DNA from: JAZDFC01 sp043808235
Lineage (GTDB): Bacteria > Bacteroidota > Ignavibacteria > Ignavibacteriales > Melioribacteraceae
Reading direction: 5' to 3'
Length of the DNA stretch: 64,000 nucleotides
Assembly: GCA_043808235.1 (NCBI GenBank)
Contig: JAZDFC010000018.1
Coordinates: 22,966 to 86,965 of the forward strand
Position 1 is the first letter of the stretch; the number at the start of each line of letters is the position of its first letter. The translations under genes and the position numbers were made by a program. Below are positions 26,152 to 34,448 of the stretch, in pieces. The notes beneath the pieces were generated by a model. That model was not told the DNA's origin. It did no database searches and was given only the letters and a program-made list of their open reading frames with translations.

Positions 26152-27585
26152 TTATTTTATTTGTAATGATTTGTTAATTGACAATCTTCTAACGCGGGCA
26201 AAGTTGCGCGGTGTACATACCCCTTCGCCGGTGGGACTCGCAATTGTATGCGAAAAATATCCTTCGCCCGCAATGCCGCCGTTGCCGGCAAGCGATGAGC
26301 CGTTTACAACAACAATGCTTGTGTTCATCTTTTTTGTGAATCTTGTGATGTTCTCTAAGTTATTTGAATGAATCATTGCGGTGTGTCCGTAACCGTGTTC
26401 CGCTTCGAAAGCTAATTCTAATCCTTCTTCGAAATTTCTTACTCGCACAATCGGCAGATACGGCATCATTTGTTCTTCCTGTACAAACGGGCAATCAAAA
26501 GGACATTCGCCGAAAAGTATCCGGATGTCATCCGATAAATTCAATCCTACAGCGCGTCCGAGAACATTGGCGTTCTTTCCAATATAGTTTCTGCTCGTTA
26601 TCATCTGTCCTTTTTCATTTTCAGAAAAAACAGAACTCGCCAATTTTTCAATTTGCGGCTTCTGAAGGCAGACTGCGCCTGCTCTTTCCATCTCCTTCAT
26701 GAATGAATCGAAAACCTTTTCAACAACAAAAACTTCTTTGTCTGCGATGCATAAAATATTATTATCGAATGAAGCGCCTTCGATTATTGTTCGCACTGCA
26801 TTTTTTAAATCAGCGGTTTCATCAACGAGCACTGGCGGATTACCGGGTCCGGCTGCAATTACTTTTTTCCCGGAACCGAAAGCCGCTTTGACTAATGCCG
26901 GCCCACCGGTTGCGGCAATTAATCTTATTTCGGGATGACGGAATAATTTGTCAGCCGTATCAAGCGTTGGTTCGCGAAGCATACAAATTAAATTTTTCGG
27001 TCCGCCGTTTTTAATTATTACTTCATTGAATATTTCTACAGCGTAAGCGGATAATTTTTTTGCGGCAGGATGAACATTGAAAACTACAGAATTGCCCGCA
27101 GCAATTATGATAACCATACTATTAAACAAAACCGGAACCGGATGCGTTGAAGGTGTAACTGCTGCAATCACTCCATACGGAGCGTAATCTTCGTAAACAA
27201 ATCCTTTGTCTCCGCTCCATGAGCGGGTTTCGAGATCCTCGAGTCCGGGAGTTGCATCCGCCGCGTTATGGTGCTTTACAATTTTATCGGCAACTCTTCC
27301 CATACCGGTTTCTTCAACTGCACGACGCGAAAATTCGGCAGCATTGGCATGCATTGATTTCCTTAATTCAAAGATTATTTTTTCTTTAACAGCTTTCGGA
27401 GTTAGTTCCCAAATTTTCTGTGCTTCAAATGCACTTTGTACTGCTTCGTCAACATTATCGAAAACACCATTAGTAACTGTTGGACTTCCGTATTGTTTAG
27501 CCAATGAGTGTAATTGAAATTCATCAATTACTTTTTTTACGACTTCCGATATTTCTTTTTGAGTGTACTTCAAATTATTTTCCAA
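26152..27585 (-). CDS. CoA-acylating aldehyde dehydrogenase, BMC-associated (PduP/EutE type)
   Basis: The 477-residue enzyme belongs to the acylating aldehyde dehydrogenases. The catalytic Cys is C279 in NNILCIADKEV, and VTPSTHPVPVLFNS and AATGGPALVKAAFGSGKKV line the NAD/CoA-binding region. The N-terminal helix TQKEISEVVKKVIDEFQ, followed by a linker, looks like an encapsulation peptide. The likely reaction is L-lactaldehyde plus CoA and NAD+ to lactyl-CoA. The start is a TTG with only a weak ribosome site. It begins 2 bases after the last BMC-P gene, so coupled translation is likely and no better in-frame ATG exists before the helix. Confidence 0.93.
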   Translation of the reverse strand: MENNLKYTQKEISEVVKKVIDEFQLHSLAKQYGSPTVTNGVFDNVDEAVQSAFEAQKIWELTPKAVKEKIIFELRKSMHANAAEFSRRAVEETGMGRVADKIVKHHNAADATPGLEDLETRSWSGDKGFVYEDYAPYGVIAAVTPSTHPVPVLFNSMVIIIAAGNSVVFNVHPAAKKLSAYAVEIFNEVIIKNGGPKNLICMLREPTLDTADKLFRHPEIRLIAATGGPALVKAAFGSGKKVIAAGPGNPPVLVDETADLKNAVRTIIEGASFDNNILCIADKEVFVVEKVFDSFMKEMERAGAVCLQKPQIEKLASSVFSENEKGQMITSRNYIGKNANVLGRAVGLNLSDDIRILFGECPFDCPFVQEEQMMPYLPIVRVRNFEEGLELAFEAEHGYGHTAMIHSNNLENITRFTKKMNTSIVVVNGSSLAGNGGIAGEGYFSHTIASPTGEGVCTPRNFARVRRLSINKSLQIK

Positions 27586-27587
27586 TA

Positions 27588-27899
27588 TTAATCATTGAGA
27601 TTCTTCGTCATCTGCTTTTCAGCGGATTCCTCAGAATTTATGGTATCAACAACTCCGATAATAACGCTCCGAAGAGGTTCGCGTTTTTTGAAACCAAGAA
27701 TTTCCATCGCACTTCTTCCTTCGGAAGCTACCAGCACAGTATCGCCGACACCCGCGCGGATTGTATCTATCGCAACCATTGTCCCTGATTTAAATGTGCC
27801 GTCGGGATTAATCGGTCGAACCAGCATAATTTTTTGATCCTTAAACGAAGGATGCTTAATTGTTGATACGATGCTTCCGATAACTTTACACAAAATCAT
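27588..27899 (-). CDS. BMC-P pentameric vertex protein (EutN/CcmL), third of three
   Basis: The 103-residue EutN/CcmL-family protein begins MILCKVIGSIVSTIKHPSF and has the family segments KIMLVRPI, MVAIDTIRAGVGDTVLVASEG and IIGVVDTIN. Pentamers cap the vertices of the icosahedral shell. The C-terminal tail of about 15 residues is longer than in the other two copies. Its ATG overlaps the stop of the preceding BMC-P gene by 4 bases. Confidence 0.95.
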   Translation of the reverse strand: MILCKVIGSIVSTIKHPSFKDQKIMLVRPINPDGTFKSGTMVAIDTIRAGVGDTVLVASEGRSAMEILGFKKREPLRSVIIGVVDTINSEESAEKQMTKNLND

Positions 27900-28171
27900 A
27901 ATTGTTTTTCCAAATCAACACGGTCAACCAATCCTACAATTGTCACATCGCTTGGTATCTGTCTGTCCGGTAATCCAAAAGTTGCTTCAGCGCCACCTAC
28001 CCAATAAACCAAATCGCCTTCGCGCGAACTAACCGTATCGACTGCAATCAATCCCATCCCAAGCGGTTTTTCATCTTCATCGACGGGCTGCATTATATAC
28101 AACGTACAGTTGTTTAACTTTTCATCTTTAATTGTCGCCCATACTTTTCCACAAACTCTTCCAAGTTTCAT
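27896..28171 (-). CDS. BMC-P pentameric vertex protein, second of three
   Basis: The start is set at ATG 28171, after AGGTGA, rather than at an upstream codon that would overlap the first BMC-P gene. The resulting 91-residue protein begins MKLGRVCGKVWATIK. GLIAVDTVSSREGDLVYWVGGAEATFG and VTIVGLVDRVD are EutN/CcmL signatures. It overlaps the next BMC-P gene by 4 bases. Confidence 0.95.
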   Translation of the reverse strand: MKLGRVCGKVWATIKDEKLNNCTLYIMQPVDEDEKPLGMGLIAVDTVSSREGDLVYWVGGAEATFGLPDRQIPSDVTIVGLVDRVDLEKQL

Positions 28172-28175
28172 CAAA

Positions 28176-28469
28176 TCACCTGTGCTTTTGAAAAACAGTT
28201 TCACCTTTGAACATAACCGTATCGACAATTCCGACAATGCTTGCATCGGTCGGTACATTAGTTAATTTTTCTGCTTGCCGGGCAGAACTACCACGGACAA
28301 CAATAACCACCTCACCTTCGCCAGCGCCAACGGCATCAACGGCAACCACAAAACTATTAGTCGGTTTCATATCAGGATTGAGGAGATTAAGCAGCAACAG
28401 CTTATAGCCTTGCAATCTTTCAGCTTTTGCTGTCGAAACAATTGTACCTTCAACACGCGCCAATTCCAT
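28176..28469 (-). CDS. BMC-P pentameric vertex protein, first of three
   Basis: A GGAGA ribosome site lies 8 bases before the ATG. The 97-residue protein begins MELARVEGTIVSTAKAERL, with FVVAVDAVGAGEGEVVIVVRG and ASIVGIVDTV as the family core. It starts 3 bases after the lacI stop, so the regulator and shell genes form one transcript. Three different BMC-P paralogs in tandem is the arrangement known from planctomycete/verrucomicrobial fucose-rhamnose compartments. Confidence 0.95.
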   Translation of the reverse strand: MELARVEGTIVSTAKAERLQGYKLLLLNLLNPDMKPTNSFVVAVDAVGAGEGEVVIVVRGSSARQAEKLTNVPTDASIVGIVDTVMFKGETVFQKHR

Positions 28470-28472
28470 CTT

Positions 28473-29471
28473 TTAGTCTCCTATCTTGCGGCAAGATTCA
28501 CCGATTACTAATTCCGGCTTAAGTAAAAGAATCTTTCTTGTAGAATCCGGATTCTTAATTTTTTCTATTAAAAATTTTATCGCTTCATCGCCGATTTTGT
28601 TTATAGGTTGTATCACACAAGTTATTCTCGGCTGGAAAATATCATACCCGGCAATTTCATCAAAACAAATGAGGGAAATATCTTCCGGTATTTTCAGTCC
28701 GGCTTCTTGTACTGCTTTGATCGCCCCGGTAAGCATTAGACTGTTAAAAGCAAAAATTACGGTTGGTTTGTTATTTCTTGCCAACGCTTCTTTTACTTCA
28801 TTAAAAGCTTTTGATTCATCGAAGCAACAATCAAAAATAAATTCGTTTTTAATTGGTAAATTATTTTTAACCATTGCATTTTCAAAGCCGCTGTATCTTT
28901 CAATATCGGGAATCAACGAACCGGGACCCTTCAGCACCGCTATTTTTTTATGTCCGAGTTTAATAAGATATTCCGTAGCTTCGAATGCGCCGGAAAAATG
29001 GTCGGTTGTAATAATATCTGTTTTCATTTCTTCAAAATTTCTATCGACAGCGATAAAATTCATACCGCTTTTTTGAAGATACTCAACGGATTTTTTTGAA
29101 GAAGGCGCTATTAAAATTCCATCAACACGCTGGGATTGAAACAATTTAATATACCTCAATTCATCGTCTGACTTTTCATCGGTATTGCAAAGCAGCAAGT
29201 TATAATGATGGGAAATAGCATACTCTTCAAAAATACGGAACAAGCTATTGAAAAAAGTATTTTTAATATCCGGCATTATCACGCCGATTGTATTGGTTCG
29301 CTTCTTTACTAATGAACGCGCAATTTGACTGGGCTGGTACCCGAATTCATCCATTACCTGGTGAACTTTACTAATTGTTTTCTCGCTCACAATATCCGGA
29401 TTATTCATAACGCGGGACACTGTCATCACCGATACTTTAGCTTTTTCAGCTATGTCGAATATTGTCGCCAT
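28473..29471 (-). CDS. LacI-family transcriptional regulator
   Basis: The 332-residue protein has the N-terminal LacI helix-turn-helix and hinge (TIFDIAEKAKVSVMTVSRVMNNP, then QIARSLVKKRTNTIGVIMPD). A periplasmic-binding-protein-like sensor domain covers about 60-325. As first gene of the BMC operon, 3 bases from the shell genes, it probably controls the locus in response to a fucose/rhamnose intermediate. A CG-centred palindrome 52 bases upstream of its start is a candidate autoregulatory operator. The ligand is not evident from sequence. Confidence 0.94.
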   Translation of the reverse strand: MATIFDIAEKAKVSVMTVSRVMNNPDIVSEKTISKVHQVMDEFGYQPSQIARSLVKKRTNTIGVIMPDIKNTFFNSLFRIFEEYAISHHYNLLLCNTDEKSDDELRYIKLFQSQRVDGILIAPSSKKSVEYLQKSGMNFIAVDRNFEEMKTDIITTDHFSGAFEATEYLIKLGHKKIAVLKGPGSLIPDIERYSGFENAMVKNNLPIKNEFIFDCCFDESKAFNEVKEALARNNKPTVIFAFNSLMLTGAIKAVQEAGLKIPEDISLICFDEIAGYDIFQPRITCVIQPINKIGDEAIKFLIEKIKNPDSTRKILLLKPELVIGESCRKIGD

Positions 29472-29774
29472 AAGATAACTAATCTCTATTTAGAAATACA
29501 CTATGCAGTCAAATAATTACAAAATGTGGAACGATTAACATTTGGAAAATAATTCAAAGCGGTCTCATTTCCAAAAGGATAATTTGAAAAATTTCGGATG
29601 CGAATTTCATTGGCTGAGTGTAACTGATAAAATTAAAGCAATGAGAGAGACATTTTTTCGAGTCGGGATATTTTATGAATTTTTTATCCATTTACTATTC
29701 CTGCCCGGCACCTGTACGGCATCAGTTTGTCGGATTTGTTTGACGGGTTCCATCATCCATCGCGGCTTGCCGCG
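29472..29774. other. Gap between lacI and manA holding the BMC operon control region
   Basis: These 303 bases contain no supported gene. They hold the palindrome at 29523-29542 and, directly after the manA stop, the hairpin CGCGGCTTGCCGCG (29761-29774), which lacks a T-run. The remaining sequence shows no repeat or motif that I recognise. Confidence 0.5.
29523..29542. promoter_or_regulatory. Candidate LacI-family operator
   Basis: AATGTGGAACGATTAACATT is a 20-bp imperfect palindrome centred on CG, with 14 of 20 positions symmetric and perfect 5-bp outer arms, the typical format of LacI/GalR-family sites. It lies 52 bases upstream of the lacI start, where it could control lacI and the shell genes. 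Confidence 0.45.
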
Positions 29775-31001
29775 CTAAGGTATATTCACCATAAAATATT
29801 TTGTGCCGGATGATAAAGTCAGTTTACAATGATTCAATGAAGCCGGAAAAAATATAGCATCACCGCAATTTAAGTTCTCGTAATGAGATTCATCATCAGT
29901 CCATTCAATCCGGATTTTACCGTTCATAATCTGAATTATTGATGGTTTGTCATTCGAATGGTAATTAATAATACGAGTATTCTCCGATTGAATTGCAGTC
30001 AACTCAAATTCTTCTGCGGTAGTTTTAAAACCAATTTCATCAGTTTCCTGCTTTTCATTAATTATCTCAAATTCCTTGAAATCATATTTTACAATTTCGA
30101 GAAGAGTATCAACGTCTTTGAATTTATTTGTTAGTCCGGCGCGCACAACATTATCCGAATTAGCCATACATTCAATAATGTTACCGGCGATGTATGCATG
30201 CGGAACTCCGGCATCAGTAAAGATAGCCTGACCCGGTTTTAACTTCAGGAGATTAAAAAAGAAAAATGAAAACAACCCGACATCTGCGCCGTACAGTTCG
30301 TGCTGCTTAAGGAATTGAGTTTCTTCCAAACTAAGCAACTCTTGTTTGGATAATCTATCACAGATTTTATTAATACAATTAGTGAGGTTTTCTACATCTT
30401 CAGTCTTTTTCATTATTGCGGAATAGAGAGCTTGCACATTCTCGCCGGCTTCCTTTTCTTCCGAAGAATTAATAACAGCAGAAATTAAATCAACGTCAAT
30501 GAAATCAGCTAATTCGGATAGTCCGCTCAAACTCGATTTTATTTGTTGAATAGGTTTAAAACCTGCAATGGCGGTGAGTGAATCAATTGCAATCGCAATC
30601 TCCGGTTTATGATTATCATCGGGATAATTAACCGGGTCTTTTGCATGCAATATTTCCGCTTGAGCTTTGTTGGGGTGGAGCTGAATTGACAATGCCTCGG
30701 CAGCGGAAAGTACTTTCAATAAAAAGGGAAATTTGCTGTTGAACTTTTTATTGACGTACTCACCCAAACATTCATCCGGAAACTTTTCAATAACTTTATC
30801 GAGCGTAACTTTCCGTCCTTCAATTTCAATCTCAGAAGGAGCTTTCGGATGAGCGCCAATCCATAATTCTGCATAAGGCAAATCCGGGACAGGCTCTATC
30901 CCAAGCAGCTTTGGAATTAAGGCGTTACCATTCCTTGTTCCCCATGCGTAGTTCTGAATTTTATTACAAAGCTTATATGGTTTTGCGTAAAACTTGTTCA
31001 T
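29775..31001 (-). CDS. manA: Mannose-6-phosphate isomerase, class I
   Basis: The 408-residue cupin enzyme interconverts mannose 6-phosphate and fructose 6-phosphate using zinc. Seen are YAWGTRNGNALIPKLLG, the zinc-site SIQLHPNKAQAEILHA and DDNHKPEIAIAI, and FTDAGVPHAYIAGNIIECMANSDNVVRAGLT. It follows the GH36-like gene by 12 bases in the same direction, so these two genes probably form an operon. It would feed mannose from mannan or galactomannan, degraded by the enzymes in region 1, into glycolysis. Confidence 0.95.
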   Translation of the reverse strand: MNKFYAKPYKLCNKIQNYAWGTRNGNALIPKLLGIEPVPDLPYAELWIGAHPKAPSEIEIEGRKVTLDKVIEKFPDECLGEYVNKKFNSKFPFLLKVLSAAEALSIQLHPNKAQAEILHAKDPVNYPDDNHKPEIAIAIDSLTAIAGFKPIQQIKSSLSGLSELADFIDVDLISAVINSSEEKEAGENVQALYSAIMKKTEDVENLTNCINKICDRLSKQELLSLEETQFLKQHELYGADVGLFSFFFFNLLKLKPGQAIFTDAGVPHAYIAGNIIECMANSDNVVRAGLTNKFKDVDTLLEIVKYDFKEFEIINEKQETDEIGFKTTAEEFELTAIQSENTRIINYHSNDKPSIIQIMNGKIRIEWTDDESHYENLNCGDAIFFPASLNHCKLTLSSGTKYFMVNIP

Positions 31002-31013
31002 TGTATTCCGTAT

Positions 31014-33242
31014 TTATAAAATAATTTCGATTTTCCTTTGTTTGTTTTTTGATGTTAGCGGTATATCAACCATAACCAGACTGCCATTGATTTCATAATT
31101 CGTATCATGACCGTCAATCATAACTTGCACCGGGGGTGATTTTACAATCGCTGCAAATTTCCCGCCCTCAAATACCGTTACTTTTATTGATTTTGAGTTA
31201 ACCGACGATTTAACAACTCCAGCCGGAGCGTTATATTTATTGACCAATCCAATAACTCCATTGTTATCAGTCAATGGAATTACATAATACAATTTACAGC
31301 CAAGACGATTCAAACTTACAGGCACTTCATCCTCTTTACCAACAATTTTCAATTCCCCGCTGAAATATTCGTACAATCCAAATTTTTCACCACTAATTCC
31401 TTTCACATCCGATGGTTTAAAAGTGCCTTCTACTTTATCGGTATCGGCGCAATTCCATATTCCAAGCAGCCCCACTTTGCCTTTCATCGAATAAGCTTTG
31501 AACGGTTTGGAATCTTGTATCTGGAATAAACAGTCTTCGGTTGGAAGCAGTGGTGTATCGGAGCGTAATATTTTTCCGTCACTTAAGATTAGAGAGAAGA
31601 GAATATTAAAATTTTGTTCGCCAGGTTTATCGGTTATATAAATCGGACCGTTATTGATTGCACGGGCTATCGCGTGGAATGTGGCATTCGGATTCCCCGA
31701 TTCGAACATATCAAAATCCGGATAAACCATTTGAGAGAAATACAACGAGTTGTAAACAGCCTGCAGAACATGCGCAGCTGCGTTGCCTTTCTGTAAATTA
31801 TAGTTTTCTCCAGCCTCATACGGAAAATAATCTTCAACAGCGCGAGCAACAGAAGTTGTTCCGAAATTGAAATACGCATCGGCAGTCATATCCATACAGT
31901 TGATAATCGTGTTGCCAAATTTATTCGCAAGCGAATTATAGAGCGATTTATGATATAATTCGGCGCCATCCCAAATAGGATAATTATCGACACACATTCT
32001 TTCATTGATAAGCTGGTTATCGACCTTCAAAAACGAGAATCCTTGTTTTTTTATTTCACTGTGAAATTCATCATAAAATTTATCAATCTGTTTTGAATAA
32101 GGAAGGATAAACCAGCAAGTTCTCGTATCGGAAGTTTCCTGTGTAGGCGAAATCTTTTCAGTCCATGAGAATAAATCTTTTTTATACTTCATGCCGAGTT
32201 CAGAATCGGGATTTATTCCCTGCCAGTAACCGTTGAATGCATGCCACAAGCCGACATCGGCAATTCCAAATTCCGATTTTAATTTTTTGATAACAGGATT
32301 GAATCCATTTGGGAATTTTTCATTGTTTGGTTTGTAGGAATTCAATTTACTATCCGTCTGATCGAACCAACCATCATCAACAATAATATATTTGAGCGGA
32401 AAGTTTGCCTCCTTAAAACTTTTAGCCGCATCAAGCAGGAATTTTTCATTCAAATTTTTTCCCATGTCCGAAGAATTCCATGTACACCATCCTATGTTCT
32501 CAAGTATCGCCGGGAATTTTTTATTCTTAACCAGATTTTCTTTTTTGCCCATCCGGGTCAAGCCTTCCTCATATAACTGTGCAAAGAGTTTGTAGGGATC
32601 ATCGCCAAAACCAATCGCCATTTGGGGAATATCATTCTTAGCCATATTATCAAAATAGCTAACCGATTTTGAACCAAACATTCCATTTTGCTGCCCGAGC
32701 GTTGTGCGGTAACCTTGTCCCGACAGAGGAATAACCGCGCCATAAAGTCCATCCGAATACTGCCAGTAGAAAAATTGCACATCCCAGCTTTCCATTTCAT
32801 GAACTCCATTAATTCGTATCGGTTTCGTCCACGAGTTCCATGGTTTGTACCGCCAGATTGTAACTCCCCTATCGAAATTAGGGATCTGAGAAAAAAATAT
32901 TCCAAGAAAATCATTTCCATTTTCGGATTGATTTCCATTCGGAGATAAAAAGAAAGTCGTCACAGAAGTTGAAGTGGATTTTAATGAAGTCACAACAATT
33001 GGTTCGGAAGAATTATTAAATATAAATTTACCGTTTTTCTCAACAACATCACGAATCTCAGGATTCCTTGATTGAAGCAGTACTTTTCCACCGGCAAGTC
33101 TTAATATTCCTCCGTAATAAATATTGATACTGTTATTCCCGGCTTTCAGCATAATGGAATTAAAGTCTTTGTTTTGTTGTGCATTCAATTTAACAATGAG
33201 CAATAAAACTATTATTGAGAAAATGAAGATAACTGAACGCAT
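31014..33242 (-). CDS. Secreted GH36/raffinose-synthase-like (Sip1) glycoside hydrolase
   Basis: The ATG at 33242 is chosen because it follows GGAGA and opens a signal peptide (MRSVIFIFSIIVLLLIVKLNAQ); the longer frame would add 23 unsupported residues. The 742-residue protein resembles the raffinose synthase/Sip1 branch of GH36: PLKYIIVDDGWFDQ, ADVGLWHAFNGYWQGI and GFSFLKVDNQ, whose Asp is the expected nucleophile, and SVARAVEDYFP near the acid/base position. A beta-sandwich C-terminal domain follows. It probably releases alpha-galactose from galactomannan side chains or oligosaccharides; plant homologues transfer galactose instead. Confidence 0.85.
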   Translation of the reverse strand: MRSVIFIFSIIVLLLIVKLNAQQNKDFNSIMLKAGNNSINIYYGGILRLAGGKVLLQSRNPEIRDVVEKNGKFIFNNSSEPIVVTSLKSTSTSVTTFFLSPNGNQSENGNDFLGIFFSQIPNFDRGVTIWRYKPWNSWTKPIRINGVHEMESWDVQFFYWQYSDGLYGAVIPLSGQGYRTTLGQQNGMFGSKSVSYFDNMAKNDIPQMAIGFGDDPYKLFAQLYEEGLTRMGKKENLVKNKKFPAILENIGWCTWNSSDMGKNLNEKFLLDAAKSFKEANFPLKYIIVDDGWFDQTDSKLNSYKPNNEKFPNGFNPVIKKLKSEFGIADVGLWHAFNGYWQGINPDSELGMKYKKDLFSWTEKISPTQETSDTRTCWFILPYSKQIDKFYDEFHSEIKKQGFSFLKVDNQLINERMCVDNYPIWDGAELYHKSLYNSLANKFGNTIINCMDMTADAYFNFGTTSVARAVEDYFPYEAGENYNLQKGNAAAHVLQAVYNSLYFSQMVYPDFDMFESGNPNATFHAIARAINNGPIYITDKPGEQNFNILFSLILSDGKILRSDTPLLPTEDCLFQIQDSKPFKAYSMKGKVGLLGIWNCADTDKVEGTFKPSDVKGISGEKFGLYEYFSGELKIVGKEDEVPVSLNRLGCKLYYVIPLTDNNGVIGLVNKYNAPAGVVKSSVNSKSIKVTVFEGGKFAAIVKSPPVQVMIDGHDTNYEINGSLVMVDIPLTSKNKQRKIEIIL

Positions 33243-33667
33243 AAATTCTCCGCTAATTGAATACAAAATCATTACTGTCCAATGTTTTGGAAAGTTGCAG
33301 TTATAAGTCATCTAAAAATAGTATTTTGTAAAGAATTTTCAGCGTCGGGAATTGAGCGTTTACTTGTCATCTCAAAAAAACGAAAGATTTGATAACAACC
33401 ATCAAATAATAGTTTCTATGAATGCGTAATATCTATTGCAAGTATGATGTAATTTGCAGTATATTTCAACCAGCGTAAGAAGAAGTGCATAATTTATCTG
33501 CACAGAGGGAATTAGAAAAATAGCTCTTTGATAGAGGTAATGAATATTTTAGTTGGACAACAAACAGTTCGAAATATTCACATGAGATAATTACTTTGCA
33601 ATAGAATATTAGTTCTTTACAGAGTAGAACAATTTTAATCATATAGTCTGTAAATGGAGCAGATAAT
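33243..33667. promoter_or_regulatory. Divergent control region between the GH36-like gene and the corrinoid operon
   Basis: This 425-base AT-rich gap separates the minus-strand sugar locus from the plus-strand methyltransferase/signalling genes, so it should hold two divergent promoters. I see no clear consensus promoter, cobalamin riboswitch-like element or long repeat. A minus-strand open frame across its end overlaps the start of the corrinoid gene and has no family features. Confidence 0.45.
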
Positions 33668-34417
33668 ATGAAATATATATCCGAAACCTCTAGTATATTT
33701 ACCCGATATGATATCAATATCGAAGTAGCCCGCCAAGTTGCCCGCAAAGTTTCGAAAGACGAACACTTACAGAAAGTTGCAGATTGCATTGTCTCCGGTA
33801 AAGAAGATGAATTAGAAATTATCGTAAAGGATGTTCTAAAAGTTAAAGAACCAATGGAGATAATTAATGGTGGTTTAATTGCCGGAATGAAAGAGGTGAG
33901 TCGTTTGTGGGAACTTGGTGTTTATTTTCTACCCCAGGTCATTTTGTCTTCCGATGCCATGATATCAGGCATTTCGCTTTGTGAACAGAGCATGGGCAGA
34001 CCGATGGAAAAGAAGGCAAAAGTTGTTACTCACACAGCCGAAGGCGATATCCACGACATCGGGCAGGTAATTGTAAACGCATTATTAAACGCAGCCGGTT
34101 TCGAAGTAATTAATCTTGGAGCCGATGTGCCTGTGGATGAAGTTGTTGAAGCCTGCCGGATTCATAAACCGATTATGGTAACAGGAACGGCGTTGATGAC
34201 AACTACGATGACTGCTTTTCCCAAAATTGCAATTCGTCTGAAACAAATAAACTTAAATATACCTTTTATCTGCGGAGGAGGCGCCGTGAGCGAGGAGTTT
34301 GTAACAAGTTTCGAATTAGGAGTTTGGGGCAAGGAAGCTAATCAGGCTCCAGCTTTGGCTGAAGATGCGTTAAACGGACTAAGCTGGTTGGAAATTAGAT
34401 CTAAATGGAATGGTTAA
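33668..34417 (+). CDS. mtaC: Methyltransferase corrinoid protein (MtaC-like)
   Basis: A GGAG site precedes the ATG. The 249-residue protein has a helical cap domain (about 40-115, with GGLIAGMKEVSRLWELGVYFLPQVI) and a B12-binding Rossmann domain. The lower cobalt ligand is H129 in GDIHDIGQVIVNALLNAAGF, and FICGGGAVSE is the later glycine motif. It would carry the methyl group on cobalt after transfer by the adjacent MtaB. It leads a tight plus-strand operon. Confidence 0.92.
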   Translation: MKYISETSSIFTRYDINIEVARQVARKVSKDEHLQKVADCIVSGKEDELEIIVKDVLKVKEPMEIINGGLIAGMKEVSRLWELGVYFLPQVILSSDAMISGISLCEQSMGRPMEKKAKVVTHTAEGDIHDIGQVIVNALLNAAGFEVINLGADVPVDEVVEACRIHKPIMVTGTALMTTTMTAFPKIAIRLKQINLNIPFICGGGAVSEEFVTSFELGVWGKEANQAPALAEDALNGLSWLEIRSKWNG

Positions 34418-34448
34418 AACTTTCTATTAATAATTAGAAGGATTTTAA

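Noticed and set aside
29542..29778. Plus-strand frame upstream of lacI
   Set aside because: It covers the control region and the end of manA in antisense and has no recognisable protein features.
33243..33667. Cobalamin riboswitch upstream of the corrinoid operon
   Set aside because: I could not identify the conserved B12-box-like segment or the multi-stem architecture by eye.
33466..33789. Minus-strand frame of 107 codons in the divergent gap
   Set aside because: It overlaps the well-supported start of the corrinoid gene and shows no domain or ribosome site.
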